Positions 37,690 through 48,886 of a stretch of DNA of 64,000 bases are shown piece by piece. Origin of the DNA: Eretmocerus hayati (lineage: Eukaryota; Arthropoda; Insecta; Hymenoptera; Aphelinidae); the NCBI GenBank assembly GCA_029851415.1, contig CM056741.1:179287021-179351020 (forward strand), read 5' to 3'. Position numbers and translations under genes: made by a program. The number at the start of each line of letters is the position of its first letter. Within the stretch, counting starts at the first letter, position 1. The notes beneath the pieces were generated by a model, which had not been told where the DNA came from, did no database searches, and worked only from the letters and a program-made list of their open reading frames with translations.

Positions 37690-38270
37690 TATATACACGT
37701 TATTATCACGATATATATCGATATATAACCGAAGAGGTCGAAGCGCGGACAGCATCGGACAGCGTTCGACTGAGCCGATCTTGAGAGCAACCGGACGCTT
37801 TATGCCCCCCGCGCCCATGACCGCATACAAGAGACCGCGATCGTTCGCCAGCCGGACTTCTGGTGTATGTGTGTAACAGGTCCGATTTTATGCTTGATTC
37901 TTCCGATATTCAAACGTGTTCAAGACCATGCATGCCGGTCGAACAGTACTCTTTATTTTCATTCATTCATTCGCATTATGAGTATATACCTAGTTCCGCG
38001 AGACCGATTTTGACCAGTTTTCTCAAAAATTTCTGTATGCCGCAAACCGCATATCCACGTCTCCCGTCGGATGCAAAAAATATGCATTTTATCGAAAATG
38101 ATACTCAAAACCTTTTGTTGGAGATAATTCAAAAGAATAATGTAAAATACGTTGGAGATACTTGGAAAAATTTTTGGGTCCCCATAGGTGGTGAAAAGTT
38201 CATATTTTGTACCATAAAACCGAATGAAAAAGTCAAGAAAAAAAATCTGAGACATCGCCCTTTTTCGTAG
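37690..38270 (+). CDS. Weak candidate gene: CpG-rich leader and 126-codon frame
   Basis: TATATAA-like sequence at about 37715-37725 precedes a CpG-rich stretch with an ATG at 37802 (short frame beginning MPPAPMTAYKRPR) that could be a first exon with donor G|GTGTAT. Slightly downstream an ATG at 37890 opens a 126-codon frame to 38270 with balanced composition (FIENDTQNLLLEII, GDTWKNFWVPIGGEKF) and a Lys-rich end. I recognise no domain. The two frames could be parts of one transcript, or the second alone a small intronless gene or a retroposed fragment. No downstream exon was found. Confidence 0.3.
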
Positions 38271-40679
38271 GTCTATTTCGTGCGGATTTACTCATATACG
38301 GTCAATGCTGTCCTCTTACTACTATTTTACAGTATGTGTATAGAAAAGCTAATGAAACATTTCTAAAGAATAATGTTGAGTATACATGACAGAAAATGCA
38401 AGGCTGTTCCGATATACGTGTGAATTAGATTATTTGGGTGAAACTGTTCTGTGGCAGCTGGTAAGTCAAAATACAAGTCTGTCAATTGAAACGCTGAAAG
38501 GATGAAAGTTTTGAAATGTTCCAGCGATTCTTGGTCCCTCAATTCTAGACACCGGACCCAATTGGAGCTACTGAAATCTTGCGTTACCGTTCTGAAGGAA
38601 GGCAATCCATAGTCCACCAATCTACCAGTAAAATGAGCATTGGTATGTTCACTGGAAAATAGACCATTTTTTATTTTGAGTTTAGAAAAGCGCAAGGGGC
38701 GTAATGCCACTTCAGATAAATTAAACTTATATCTCTAACAGGCAAATGATCATGGTCTGTGAAATGAATTACACTTTTTGCATGGTGAAACTCATGCATG
38801 CATCTTGAATTAGGTGAAATGTATTGGAATTAGGATATTGCCTTATCGGTTCCAAGATTGGTACTTTTTTATACATGAATGAATTTTTAACATTGTAATT
38901 CATATCATTTTTTATCACGTTGGATGCACTGGATTTTCATAATGTTGGCCGAGCATCACCATATTCTTCACCAGCCCCTTGAATTGTCATGAATTAGAAC
39001 CGCAAATGAGAGAGGTCAGTAAACCCATAATAGCAGCTAAGGGCAGTCCAGAAGTTACGTCAAGTATCCCAATTTGTTTGCGCTGCGCAGGTCGACCGGC
39101 AATCTGCGATTCAAGAGACTCAATGAGAGGGGCGCGAGTTCTGAGATCATGAATTTTTCCCTTATGTAAATTATGAATAGCCCCAGAATGAATGTATCAT
39201 AAGAATTGAGGAAAATGTAGGTGACTCTTTTCACATATCAGAGGGATGCACTGATGACTCCTTCATTAGACTTCATTTGACGCTGACTGGTCTTTGACAT
39301 TAGTTTAAATTTATTCTACATTGAGCATGCCGAGGCAGTCGTTAAAAGCTGCGTTGAAAGCTCAGTTCATCAAAAATATGGGGAAAACTAATGCAACAGA
39401 ATAAGTTGATTGCTAGTCACAAATATACTCTACATAGAAAAAATTATTTTAAAAACATTTCGAGTAAAGTTGTGAGCCGATGCCACGACAAAATTTCCAT
39501 CAGGATGCAGAGGAACGCAAGAAATTCAACTCTGACCAATCAAAATTCTTTCGAGTGAGGTGGACGAATGCATCCGACATCATGAGAAATTGAATGAAGT
39601 TCTTTACGATGCACTGCAGTGAAAGGTAAAAAAGGTAAGGATAAAAGACAGACACAGATGGACTCTGAATTGAGTTGGAGGTTGATAGCCTCTTTCCTTT
39701 TAGTTCAATTTTTGCATTCTTTCTCCTCGATGATGCACGCAGTAAAAATGGACCGACAAAAAAACTTGCCAAGCTGGTAACCAAAATATCCTGGAATCTT
39801 GATCTGTATCAATGGGATAGTTGCAAAAGCCATAGATTATGCAAGTAGATGAACAACATATGAACTGGAGAATATATAGCGGAAGCTTTGATGTAAGAGG
39901 TGCAAAATTCGAATCAGTATAGTTCAAAGTAAATTTTTTTTCGGGAATTACCTGATGCTCCTCCGAAGATCTCAAGACTTTCTCTGTGATTGAGTTTCAC
40001 AAATTCCGATAATATCTGTGATTTTGCTATTAAGAAGTCACTAGATTACGCATTTTTGTCACTGACAATTTGTCTGCAAAGTATTGAGGATAGAGAAACT
40101 CGACCTTCTCGTACCCAGAATGGATAATAGTATGCGCAGAGAGCAAAAAGCTCTACTATCCTTGCCAGTCTAGCATAAAAATATTATAGACACTTTTTTA
40201 GCGTCACCTTTAGCGCAATAGACTGGGAGGAAATATCGCCACCGTGTGCAAAAATAGGCTAATGGAATTTTTTGTGGGACCCTCTTCGTGAGGTTCTCCT
40301 GGTCCCAGAGATGTATAATTTCAAGCCAAATTTGGGTGCGATATTGTTCAAATTAGAATTCTTCAAACAATGTGGGAGAACTAATTACACTGGATTGAAA
40401 CTATCCATCGGATTATTTGAAGCATTTAAACAGAAAGTTACTCTTGTCACTTCTCTCTAGAAGCCATTGTGTCTGGGCTATCGGCATTTCTACGTTGAAG
40501 AAGTGGGAATTAAATCAAAACAACATCAAAGCAAAAAATCAGTGCTGACCCTAAAAATTCCAATAGCAACAGTCCGTAGCCCTGTTCCAGAATCTGACCG
40601 ATTTTTTGAAGTTGTCATTGGACAGAACCGTATGGAGTCAAGATTGATATAGCTGAACTACCTCCACTAGGAAACGTAT
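38271..40679. other. Non-coding DNA, nothing confidently recognised
   Basis: Minus-strand frames of 115 codons (38363-38710) and 94 and 91 codons (39500-39975) are open, but they have no family I know and no supporting splice sites. Confidence 0.4.
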
Positions 40680-40722
40680 GTTTATTCGATTACGCCGGTC
40701 TGACCGCTGTAATCAAATAAAC
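40680..40722. repeat. 43-nt near-perfect palindrome
   Basis: GTTTATTCGATTACGCCGGT and its partner ACCGCTGTAATCAAATAAAC form 21-nt arms around one central T with a few mismatches. The loop is too short for a miRNA precursor. It may be a cruciform or a small element scar. Confidence 0.75.
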
Positions 40723-41028
40723 CTAAAAACTTTTGAAAATTGGAAGGTTCCAAGCGAGGACGATAGATTGTTGCTATATTGGGACTTGTAGAGGACATCT
40801 TAGTGAACAGATTCTGACACTGGCGAAATTGATTTTTTGCTTTGGTAATGCTTCTACTTGAAGTTCAAAATCGTAAGATTCGCACTTGTTCAATCTGGAG
40901 ATGCCGATAACTCAGAAACAATGGCTTCTAGAGAAGAGCTCCAATGAATAGTTTAACTCCAAAATGAACAATTCAATCAAATTGTTTGAGCAATTTTGGT
41001 TTAAGCAATTTTGCACCCAGATTCAACT

Positions 41029-41913
41029 TACACTACCGGTCAAAAGTCTGAGGGCACCTGGGGATCAAACTGATGATTTTCAGAGTTGGATATCTCAGAA
41101 CCTATTGGTCGCAAAGAGATCTGCGTGGTCGCATTTTGTAGCTGATATCGAGCACTTTCAAATCTATTTTCTGTATTTTCCATCCCGCGTATTATACCAG
41201 AGACACACGAGTTAAAAAGATGGAACTTTTTGCAATTTTTCAGGCAAGGTACGAACGCCTGCCGATCTTGGAGAGATTGTTGGATCGCTATGAAACCTAT
41301 GACATCTTTGAGCCCATGAAAAAACCTTCAAAATCCGTTTTTGAACGTCTCCCAAAGTGGTTCTGGTTCCGAGATATGACAGATTGTCTGCGGGTGTTTT
41401 CCTTTCAAATAATTACACGATAATCCAACAGTGTTGAGAAACAGGCCACGTATATCAGAATAGCTTTCGAAAATGAAGGCTACCGACCTTGTCTGAGCTG
41501 TTTCTCATCATTTTTGGATTATCGTGTGATTTTTTGAAGACAAACAACCTCAGCGAAATCAGTCAGATCTCGAGTCCACAACCACTTTGGGAGAAGTTCG
41601 AAAACGTATTTTAAAGGTTTTTTCATGGGCTTGAAGATGTCATTGGTCTCATAACGATCCAACAATCTGTTCAAAATCAGCAGGCGTTCGTACCTCGCCT
41701 GAAAAATTGCAAAAAAATCCATCTTTCTAACTCGTGTGTCTCTGGTATAATACGCGGGATGGAAAATACAGAGAATAGATTTAAAAGTATTCGATATGAG
41801 CTACAAAATGCGACCACGCAGACCTCTCTACGACCAATAGGTTCTGAGATATTCAACTCTGAAAATCATCCGTTTGATTCCCAGGTGTCCTCAGACTTTT
41901 GACCGGTAGTGTA
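41029..41913. mobile_element. Tc1-like foldback element, 0.88 kb
   Basis: Ends TACACTACCGGTCAAAAGTC and its inverse GACTTTTGACCGGTAGTGTA, with TA at each border, are characteristic of Tc1-type terminal repeats. The inverted arms extend about 390 bp each, meeting near 41470. Each arm, read inward, keeps a related frame of about 67 codons (41220-41423 plus and 41519-41722 minus). I do not recognise this as transposase. The element is non-autonomous. Confidence 0.85.
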
Positions 41914-42298
41914 GGAACATACGTCTGTAAGACCAGGGAGTCCGAAGGATGAGAGATCCCCACAAAAAAGTCCTATCAACCCAATACTCCACACGATGGC
42001 GGTATTTTTGCCTTATCTACAAAGGTTTCGTAGATTCTCGATTCCCCAATAAAGATAATTTTGTATTCTGCCATCCATTATCATCTTACATATTGGTACT
42101 TATACAAAATTATTACTTATGTATGTCAAAACCATCCAAGTGCGCTATTATAAGGTAAATTTACATAAGATTCATATCATTATCTGAGAGTACAAATAAA
42201 GTTGTTGACTACTTTTGTAATTGATTTATTCACAGGGATAATATATTTGCGCGATTTTTCCTTTCAACTTTCATTAAATTACTTGCAGGTTTAAACGA

Positions 42299-43103
42299 AT
42301 TCAAAGTATATTGAAATTATGAAGATATAATTTTTTCGGTCTTTGCGAGTTAAAGTCAGCAGATATTGCTGACGTTTTTAGCATCAATCGAGAATGGATT
42401 TTACTCCACTCTCGATCAATGCACCTTTAGAGCCTCGTATGGTTCCGAGGATGCATCTAAAGGATTTTGATGGAAAGGAATGAAAAGTAAAGATGAGAAA
42501 TGAGAAACTTGATGAAAAATTTTGATTCTACGCTGATATTGTGCGTGTTTCGCCCTTCTCTCATTGCTCGGGCTTTTCAAAGTGGTGGAAGAGCAATGAG
42601 AGTTTACCACTGACACGCGGCTCAAGTGGCCGAATGTTCGATGGTGTGAGCGCCCTTATATAACAAAAGTTCATCTTCGTTAAGCGCTTGCGAGAAAGGT
42701 CATTTTAAGGTCATTTTACCATGTCAGTGGTAAACTTTCATTGCTCTTCCACCACTTTGAAAAGCCCGAGCAATGAGAGAAGGGCGAAACACGCATAATA
42801 TCAGCGTAGAATCCAAATTTTTTCATAAAGTTTCTCATTTCTCATCTTTACTTTTCATTCCTTTCCATCAAAATCCTTTAGATGCATCCTCGGAACCATA
42901 CGAGGCTCTAAAGGTGCATTGATCGAGAGTGGAGTAAAATCCATTCTCGATTGATGCCAAAAACGTCAGCAATATCTGCTGACTTAAACTCGCAAAGACC
43001 GAAAAATTATATCTTCATAATTTGAAATTCCCGCGAGTGATAAATATGATATCCGATCATATCGATCGAGTGTCAAAATTAATTACATATTCAAAGTATA
43101 TTG
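42299..43103. mobile_element. Long hairpin (300-bp arms) between 15-bp direct repeats
   Basis: The left arm (about 42314-42614) and right arm (about 42721-43023) are reverse complements with only a handful of differences over 300 bp, by eye about 97% identical. The spacer is about 106 bp. ATTCAAAGTATATTG occurs at 42299-42313 and again at 43089-43103, which looks like a 15-bp target-site duplication, with about 65 bp of unpaired tail before the second copy. If transcribed, the RNA would fold into a very long double strand. No long frame supports a protein. Confidence 0.9.
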
Positions 43104-43355
43104 GGTAGTGCAAGTACAAAAGCCCGTGGATGGACAGAAATGACAGAATATCAAGGATTACAAATAAGTCACCATTTCAATACGAAAAACAGAATACCAT
43201 GGGTAACATTGTCAAAAAAACCAATGCACATTGTTCTAAACTTCGCCAAGATTATGAGGTTGAGAAATCCCTCTGCAAATATTCTGGAGGTATCAAATTA
43301 TGTCGATGAACTTAGGATCTAATATTTGAACATCAAACTGTTCACTCAGTCGCTG

Positions 43356-43573
43356 TTACTTCTTTCCAAGAGGTGGGCAGTTTCCATTGCAAGGCTGAAC
43401 ATTCTCATAACTCACACCTGGTAGTATTTTAAATATGCACCCGTTTACATTGTAACAGTAGCAAATGTTTTCGGTTCCGCAAAATGCTGATAGCGCAGGT
43501 AAAATACCACTGAAAATCTGATTTAAGACTCCACAATAGTTTCCACAGACTTCTGCCTCGCATACAGAGGAAG
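43356..43573 (-). CDS. Cysteine-rich peptide exon 2 (all nine cysteines)
   Basis: Completes codon 25 and runs to TAA at 43356. All nine cysteines are in this exon. The signal-peptide exon followed by a single mature exon is a common layout for small secreted peptides in insects. Confidence 0.7.
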
Positions 43574-44895
43574 CTGCAAAATTCAAGACAATAACTCTTA
43601 GATTCATCAATCACAATATTAATCTAATGGAGTATTTTGCAATTGTGCATTACTTCGACAGATTCAATGTGAGTATTAGGATTCTTTAGATTTGTCATGG
43701 TGATTCTCATCGAAATCATTCATAAACTAACAAGCAGGGACCTGGTATGTGTCTTCTATATCATGATTAAGAGAACTAGAAACTCTTGGAACATGCCCCA
43801 GAAAGTGAATATCTTCGTCATTTTCTAATAAGGGTGCTACTTTTTTCGGAAAAACTCTCCTCAGGAAAAATGTCATAGCTCGAAGTAGGAGTAACGCAGA
43901 AGGATGTTGGAAGACGGATTTCAAAGCTCTAGACTTGTACTTTCTTGTTGAGATTCATTCCAGCATATACCTGTACCTTTGAGCTACCGGAGCCAGGAGA
44001 TTCTTCCAAAAATCATCAAAATTGGCACCTTTTTCAAGCTCAAATTGGGATAATCCAGATTCATGCTGATAAAAGTGAATAATGCCATCTCAAAGTGCGT
44101 GGAAAGGCCTTCAAAATGAGCTCTGATAAAGTTCTTTTGGGTCAAGTAGAGCCTAGTAGTTCCATTTACGAAATTGAAAAGAAAAATTTCTGGTGTCCTG
44201 AAACTTTTGATCGCCGGCGACAGTGTAGTTTTGCATAGGTGAGAAATTATGAGCCCGGTTACGTTCTAAATACTTCCTGGCTATAGGATATCCCTTGAAT
44301 CCACAACTCAAAACGTCTAATATCAACGATTCTGAGTGGTTCGATTTACGTAGGCTGGAAGACAGTCAAACTCGTATGAAGAGATGAGAATTCGGAAAAA
44401 GGGCGTAACTCCCTCAATTTTATGGATAAAAGGGCGTAAAAAGGCGTTTACGCTCTTTTGTCAAATCGTAAAAAGGGTGTAATGGCGTTTACGCCCATCT
44501 CAAGATCTCGAGGTTCGTAAACACTTTAATTTTTCAAAACGGGTTTCACGGGTGGTTAGAACACCCCTCAGAGGGCTCAAAAAGCGAAAGAGCGGAAGAA
44601 GGGCCCAACCACCATTACGCCCTTTTTCCACGCAGCCCCTCAATTGATCATGACTAACCTACTCTAGCTCATCTCAAAGGTCCTGAAACAAGCATTGTTC
44701 ATCAACATTCTCCATACTTACTTTTAGAAAGACAAATTTTGCGACCTCAAGCCCATTGACATGATATTAAAAATTCAAACAATCAACAGATTTTAACACC
44801 ATTCAGCTCAAAGAATACTTACTAAATTGTAGGACTGTAAAAGCATCTGCATCAATCACCAAAGCAAAGGTCATCACCAATATTGATAATTTCAT
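43356..44895 (-). CDS. Secreted cysteine-rich peptide, 96 aa, two exons
   Basis: Exon 1 is 44823-44895 and exon 2 is 43356-43573, joined through a GT-AG intron (donor A|GTAAGTAT, acceptor AATTTTGCAG, phase 1) to 96 codons plus stop. The first 19 residues form a classic signal peptide (MKLSILVMTFALVIDADA, cleavage probably after ADA). The mature part has nine cysteines at 29, 34, 38, 56, 62, 64, 70, 86 and 90. The first six follow C-x4-C-x3-C-x17-C-x5-C-x-C, the CxxxC plus CxC pattern of cysteine-stabilised alpha-beta (defensin-like) peptides. The third spacing is longer than in insect defensins and there are three extra cysteines. It should act outside the cell, perhaps in immunity or glandular secretion, but neither role is shown. 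I do not recognise a named family. The odd cysteine count suggests a dimer or a free thiol. Confidence 0.7.
43574..44822 (-). other. Intron of the cysteine-rich gene with old repeats
   Basis: About 43960-44720 resembles a very degraded member of the GTGTACC / CTTCAAAATGAGCT transposon family. Within it GGAAAAAGGGCGTAA at about 44394 and TTACGCCCTTTTTCC at about 44617 form a smaller inverted pair with several GGCGTTTACGC words between. A minus frame at 43727-43924 is open but has no clear exon borders. Confidence 0.55.
44823..44895 (-). CDS. Cysteine-rich peptide exon 1 (signal peptide)
   Basis: 24 codons plus one base, starting at ATG 44895 in the context GTGACAATGA. It encodes the whole signal peptide and the first residues of the mature chain. 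Confidence 0.68.
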
Positions 44896-45129
44896 TGTCA
44901 CAATAATAGGACAGAAGCTATTACTAACAATGATGTGCCAACATAGATGATGAGATTTTTCTGTAACACATTATGTGATAAGTTAACTGATGCATGCAAC
45001 AAAAATCGAACTTTGTATCTGATATATGAGCAGACTCGCACTGTTTCGTCCAATAATCAATTTGATACTGGAACAACAATAATTACGCTGTGTAAGCTTC
45101 ACTTGACGTCAACAAATGTTCGACAATAG

Positions 45130-45474
45130 TCAAAAAGCAGTATGGTCGATTGAAATTTGTATTACAGATCTCTTAATACTCTCGACATGCACTTTTGATT
45201 CTGCCATAAACGAATCTGCGAACAACTCTTCCGTAGTTTTTTCACATTCTGCAATATATTGCCGGACGAGTGCAATCATATTTTGAATAGCCAATTCCAA
45301 GAGGCATATCACTCTGCATATTAGCTGCACTTCCTGATTTTTGATTCCATCCGTAATTTCGTGCTCTTTTTTTGCTATCAAATTACTTACCTCGTTAACT
45401 CTCATTGTTGAACAAAAGAAACATCTTCTACATTTGCAATAACATTTTTCGATTATTAATCCATGATCATTCAT
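45130..45474 (-). CDS. Possible small protein with CxCxCxxCxxC cluster
   Basis: From the ATG at 45474 a frame of 114 codons runs to TAA at 45130, about 235 bp upstream of the cysteine-rich gene and on the same strand. Near the N-terminus is EKCYCKCRRCFFC, then a helical, charged region (QLICRVICLLELAIQNMI, AECEKTTEELFAD). A GTAAGT lies in frame just after MRVNE, so the first part could instead be an exon. No family is recognised, and in AT-rich DNA a frame of this length can arise by chance. Confidence 0.25.
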   Translation of the reverse strand: MNDHGLIIEKCYCKCRRCFFCSTMRVNEVSNLIAKKEHEITDGIKNQEVQLICRVICLLELAIQNMIALVRQYIAECEKTTEELFADSFMAESKVHVESIKRSVIQISIDHTAF

Positions 45475-45879
45475 GTATGCCAACGTAAGGTTCCAAAAAG
45501 CAAAGTTCAACACTGTCGTTCACGTGTCCCCCTCTTCTTTTCTCATGAGAGAGTTGAATCTGATGAAATATTTGATTTTTCATTCAAGTATGGCACAATT
45601 TTCTCGAGCAGTCTTGTCGATTTGGAACACATAGTCCTTATCTTTCAATGTCAGTGATTCAAAACAATTCAGTTTCTATATTTGCGAAACGATACCGAAA
45701 AATTTTTTTCAGAATTTTAGACCCTCAATAAGAGATTTCATCCATCATTGCAAAACAGTGATCCTTTGGAGCTTTTGACGTTTAAAAACGCTGGTACCTA
45801 CAAATTTTATCTCATAACTTACAGTTACGAGAAAAATCATATTTTCTATCATCGATATAGTGCTTTAAATAATCTGAGC

Positions 45880-46050
45880 GCTGTTTTAGGGTTGATGTTA
45901 TTACAAAAGTATTTCCGAACTCGCAGAGGTCTCATCAATGTAGGAACTGCTTATTGTCATATGAAAATTGTTGACGTGATCATGAAATCTACAAAAATCC
46001 CCAAAGAAAGATTAGAAGTGACCGAGCTGATTGTCTTAGAATTTAAATGA
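45880..46050 (+). pseudogene. FAR exon-3-like fragment, opposite strand
   Basis: On the plus strand, after CGAACTCGCAG (a possible acceptor), the frame reads GLINVGTAYCHMKIVD, then KIPKERLEVTELI, and stops at 46050. It resembles the FAR-A segment [14 protein letters not shown] in exon 3, in both the motif and the glutamate/lysine-rich stretch that follows. No YxxxK motif is present before the stop, and no neighbouring FAR exons were found, so this would be a dead fragment. It is a short match made by eye. Confidence 0.35.
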
Positions 46051-46790
46051 GAAGATTGTCTCTAGAACACCTTGGAGAATAAGCTATTCATATATCTCTA
46101 AAAAATTAAACCAAGAAAACGAAATTCTTCGTGGTGAATAACTAAATATAATCATTTTCTAAATATACTCCAAAAATTACATAAACAGTCATTTTACCAA
46201 GGCAGAAATTATTATGAGAACAACGTTTGGTGTGAATTTATTTGTCACGCGTGATGAGAAAACAAGATTCTTAGTTTGATTGGTGATCCAACGTTATCTG
46301 TTGGCAAATAGGTATCTGATAGAGCTTTAATTGGGCTATGAAAAGGAAAACTCAAAATCGTCGTTTTATATACGGAAGTAGAATGTGTGACCATCATATG
46401 CAATACGTAATTAATCATCAAAACGAAGCACCGTTAAAAACGAGAAAATGAAATCGCGTAACTCAATAATATGCAGGAAACAATTTTGTCTATAGATGTT
46501 CAAAATTATTAAGCATAGGTGCATGTACACAAATGAGCATGGTGATTAAATCAATGAAGAACTCAATCAATTAATCTTACGATCATCCTATCATACCCAA
46601 CAAATGACTTTATGCTCTAAACTATCCCTGGACAGGTAACAGAGCAAGATTAAAATGTCTATGGCCTGAATCATAAAGGTTTGAAGTCACAACGCTTCAA
46701 TAAATAAACAGATATCGCTGGTTTTATACGATTTGTGATCAATTGAATGATATCCTATAGCCACTGCATGCTCACCAATAGAAGTCGCCC
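46051..46790. other. Non-coding DNA, nothing recognised
   Basis: AT-rich spacer; no gene or repeat ends are seen. Confidence 0.4.
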
Positions 46791-46984
46791 TACACGTAAA
46801 AAAAAGTTTTCGAAAAACTTCCACCAACTGTTTAAATAAAAAACTCAACCAGCTGTTTGGGTGAGAAATCCAACCATTTGGTGGAAAATTCAACTATTTG
46901 GTTGAATTTTCCATTCGACCACGTAGTTGAATTTTTCACTCAACCAGCTGGTTGAAGTTTTTCAAAAAATATTTCCACAGTGTA
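46791..46984. mobile_element. Small inverted-repeat element with AACCAnnTGGTT words
   Basis: TACACGTAAAAAAAAGTTTT and its worn inverse ending in ACAGTGTA bound a 194-bp element. Inside, CAACCAGCTG, CCAACCATTTGGTGG and CAACTATTTGGTTGAATTTT occur in both orientations, so it folds into several alternative hairpins. Confidence 0.7.
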
Positions 46985-47599
46985 GAATTTATTCCATGAT
47001 GAATTACTTTGTAGTTGTATAAAGACCACCTTCTGTCCCGATGATTCTATACTCCGCACAATAGACGCTCGAATATTATTGCACCTCTCCGGAGAACTTC
47101 TCTAGCATAATTTACTTCTCTGTGACGTCATGTGATAAATCCTGAGTGCGTCAGGAGATAAGTCGAAAGTATTATTTTGTTCGTATTTTCTGTTATGTAC
47201 TGCCAAGATCGACTATTTTGAAGAGAGCTGACTACTTGGAGGGACTTTCATGATGCAAATCCAAAATCATGACACGATTCCTACCAAAAAGTATCAGCTT
47301 TGGTTCTGACATTACTACATCAAGACTATGCTCAAATATGTTCCTCATATCCATTGCTATCAAAGTTTTATCTGATTTTAATTTGGATTCTATTTTTGCT
47401 TCTGCTTTTCAGAGATATCACTGACAGACATCTATTGAAGATGCTCTGTTGATAGGTGAGGGGATAAGATAAAAATTTGACTTTCAGATTGAATCGAATT
47501 CGATCCTTAAATGCATCTGAGTTCCGTCAAAAATGCAATTGTGAGTTCCTGTGTTAATTTGGCGAGATTGGGGTGAATTGAGAATTTGTTATTGATCGA
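46985..47599. other. Non-coding DNA, nothing recognised
   Basis: No gene or repeat signal is seen. Confidence 0.4.
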
Positions 47600-48838
47600 T
47601 AGGGGAGAGTGGGGCAAAATTGGAGGGGAGCAAGATTGGATAAGTGAGATAGCTCGGTCGGAAGCGAGTCTAGGCTTTCGCCGCGCAAATTTTCTTTTAA
47701 TACCATCACAGACAATGGTTTTTATCGCGGTTAGACCTCCTAAAACGATACTGGGAGTCCACGCTGACGTAGGGGTGCTTTTCGAGGGCATCACGCGGTT
47801 TATTTTCCAAATGCAAGATTACACGCTGCTTCTGCAAAAATGAGTCGGCTTAATCGCCACTTGGTGGTCAAAAACTACGTCACAAAATAAAGATTTTGAG
47901 CTGTCGTGGGCCAAAATCGGTTCACTGGGACCCAAGTTATCGCAATTCTGCGAAAAAAACGCCTGGGGGCATTTTTGGACGAATTGGTGGGGGCGAATTT
48001 GGACGATGCTAAATCCCATCTAAAATCGGTCGACCGATCGCCTATCCGTGTTTTTCGAGGATAATTGTGCGTATCGAGGCGCGTATGCGTTTGGGCAAAT
48101 TTTTCGAAGTGCGTGAGGTTGAGGGTGAGTTGGGTGATTGAAAATGGGTGGAAAAGTGAAGTTACGATGTCCAACGACCGTCTCAGGAGTCAGATTAGAG
48201 GTCAGAAGTCGCTTCCAACGTGTTCCAAGATAGTCCTCAATGTAAGCATTTTCACTCTCGCATTCGGTTACATTGCCTTGAATGTTACACACTATCAGCG
48301 GGATCATTGACGTAGGGGGGGGGTAAGAGTACCTCCAATGTGAAGAAAAATGAAGAAAATTCGACTCTTAGGAGCCACGAGTCGATTGCTGATTTGCTGA
48401 AGACGGTAGTGTACCATTAATGAAGCGCCTATTTCAATGATGCTGAAGAATGACATAAAAATGGCTCGCTTGGTCGGGCTATGGGAAGATGTAAAAGTCT
48501 CAGGCGGGTTTCCCTCTTGGTTCTGGGTTATTACCACGTGTTTTGATGAGCAAATGCGCCTCTAATAGGTAAGGAATAATGTCGTATACCTCAATTTTGG
48601 AAGGCTGTCCAAATTTGCCCCCAAAATTTGTCAAAAGTGCCCCCAAGCTCGGGGCGAATTTGGGCAGATTATTTTTTCAACTTCAAGAAAAAGTATGAAA
48701 GCAGTGACCTAGGGGTTTGAAAATTTTTTTACAATCTATTCAATAGTTGAACTTCAAAGTCCCATAGCCCGCCTAGCCCCAAGTATCGTCAGACAGCCCC
48801 ACTGCAAAATCCGTCTGATTTTGCCCCACTCTCCCCTA
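47600..48838. mobile_element. TAGGGGAGAGTGGGGCAAAA-ended element, 1.24 kb
   Basis: TAGGGGAGAGTGGGGCAAAA at 47600 is matched at the right end by TTTTGCCCCACTCTCCCCTA ending at 48838, a 20-bp perfect terminal repeat with TA at each border. Internal GGGGGCGAATTTGG and CCAAATTTGCCCCC also form an inverted pair. The frames inside are short and lack transposase motifs, so it is a non-autonomous TA-targeting element. Confidence 0.85.
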
Positions 48839-48886
48839 TAAAGATCATTATAGATTGATAACTTCACGTCCTCAAACTCGATATGA

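Noticed and set aside
38363..38710. 115-codon minus-strand frame with protein-like composition
   Set aside because: No domain, no good start and no splice partners; kept only as a note because chance frames of this size are expected.
40680..40722. microRNA precursor
   Set aside because: A one-base loop and 21-nt arms do not make a precursor hairpin.
43727..43924. Open minus-strand frame inside the cysteine-rich gene's intron
   Set aside because: No strong acceptor before it, and including it would put the stop TAG in the transcript ahead of the cysteine exon.
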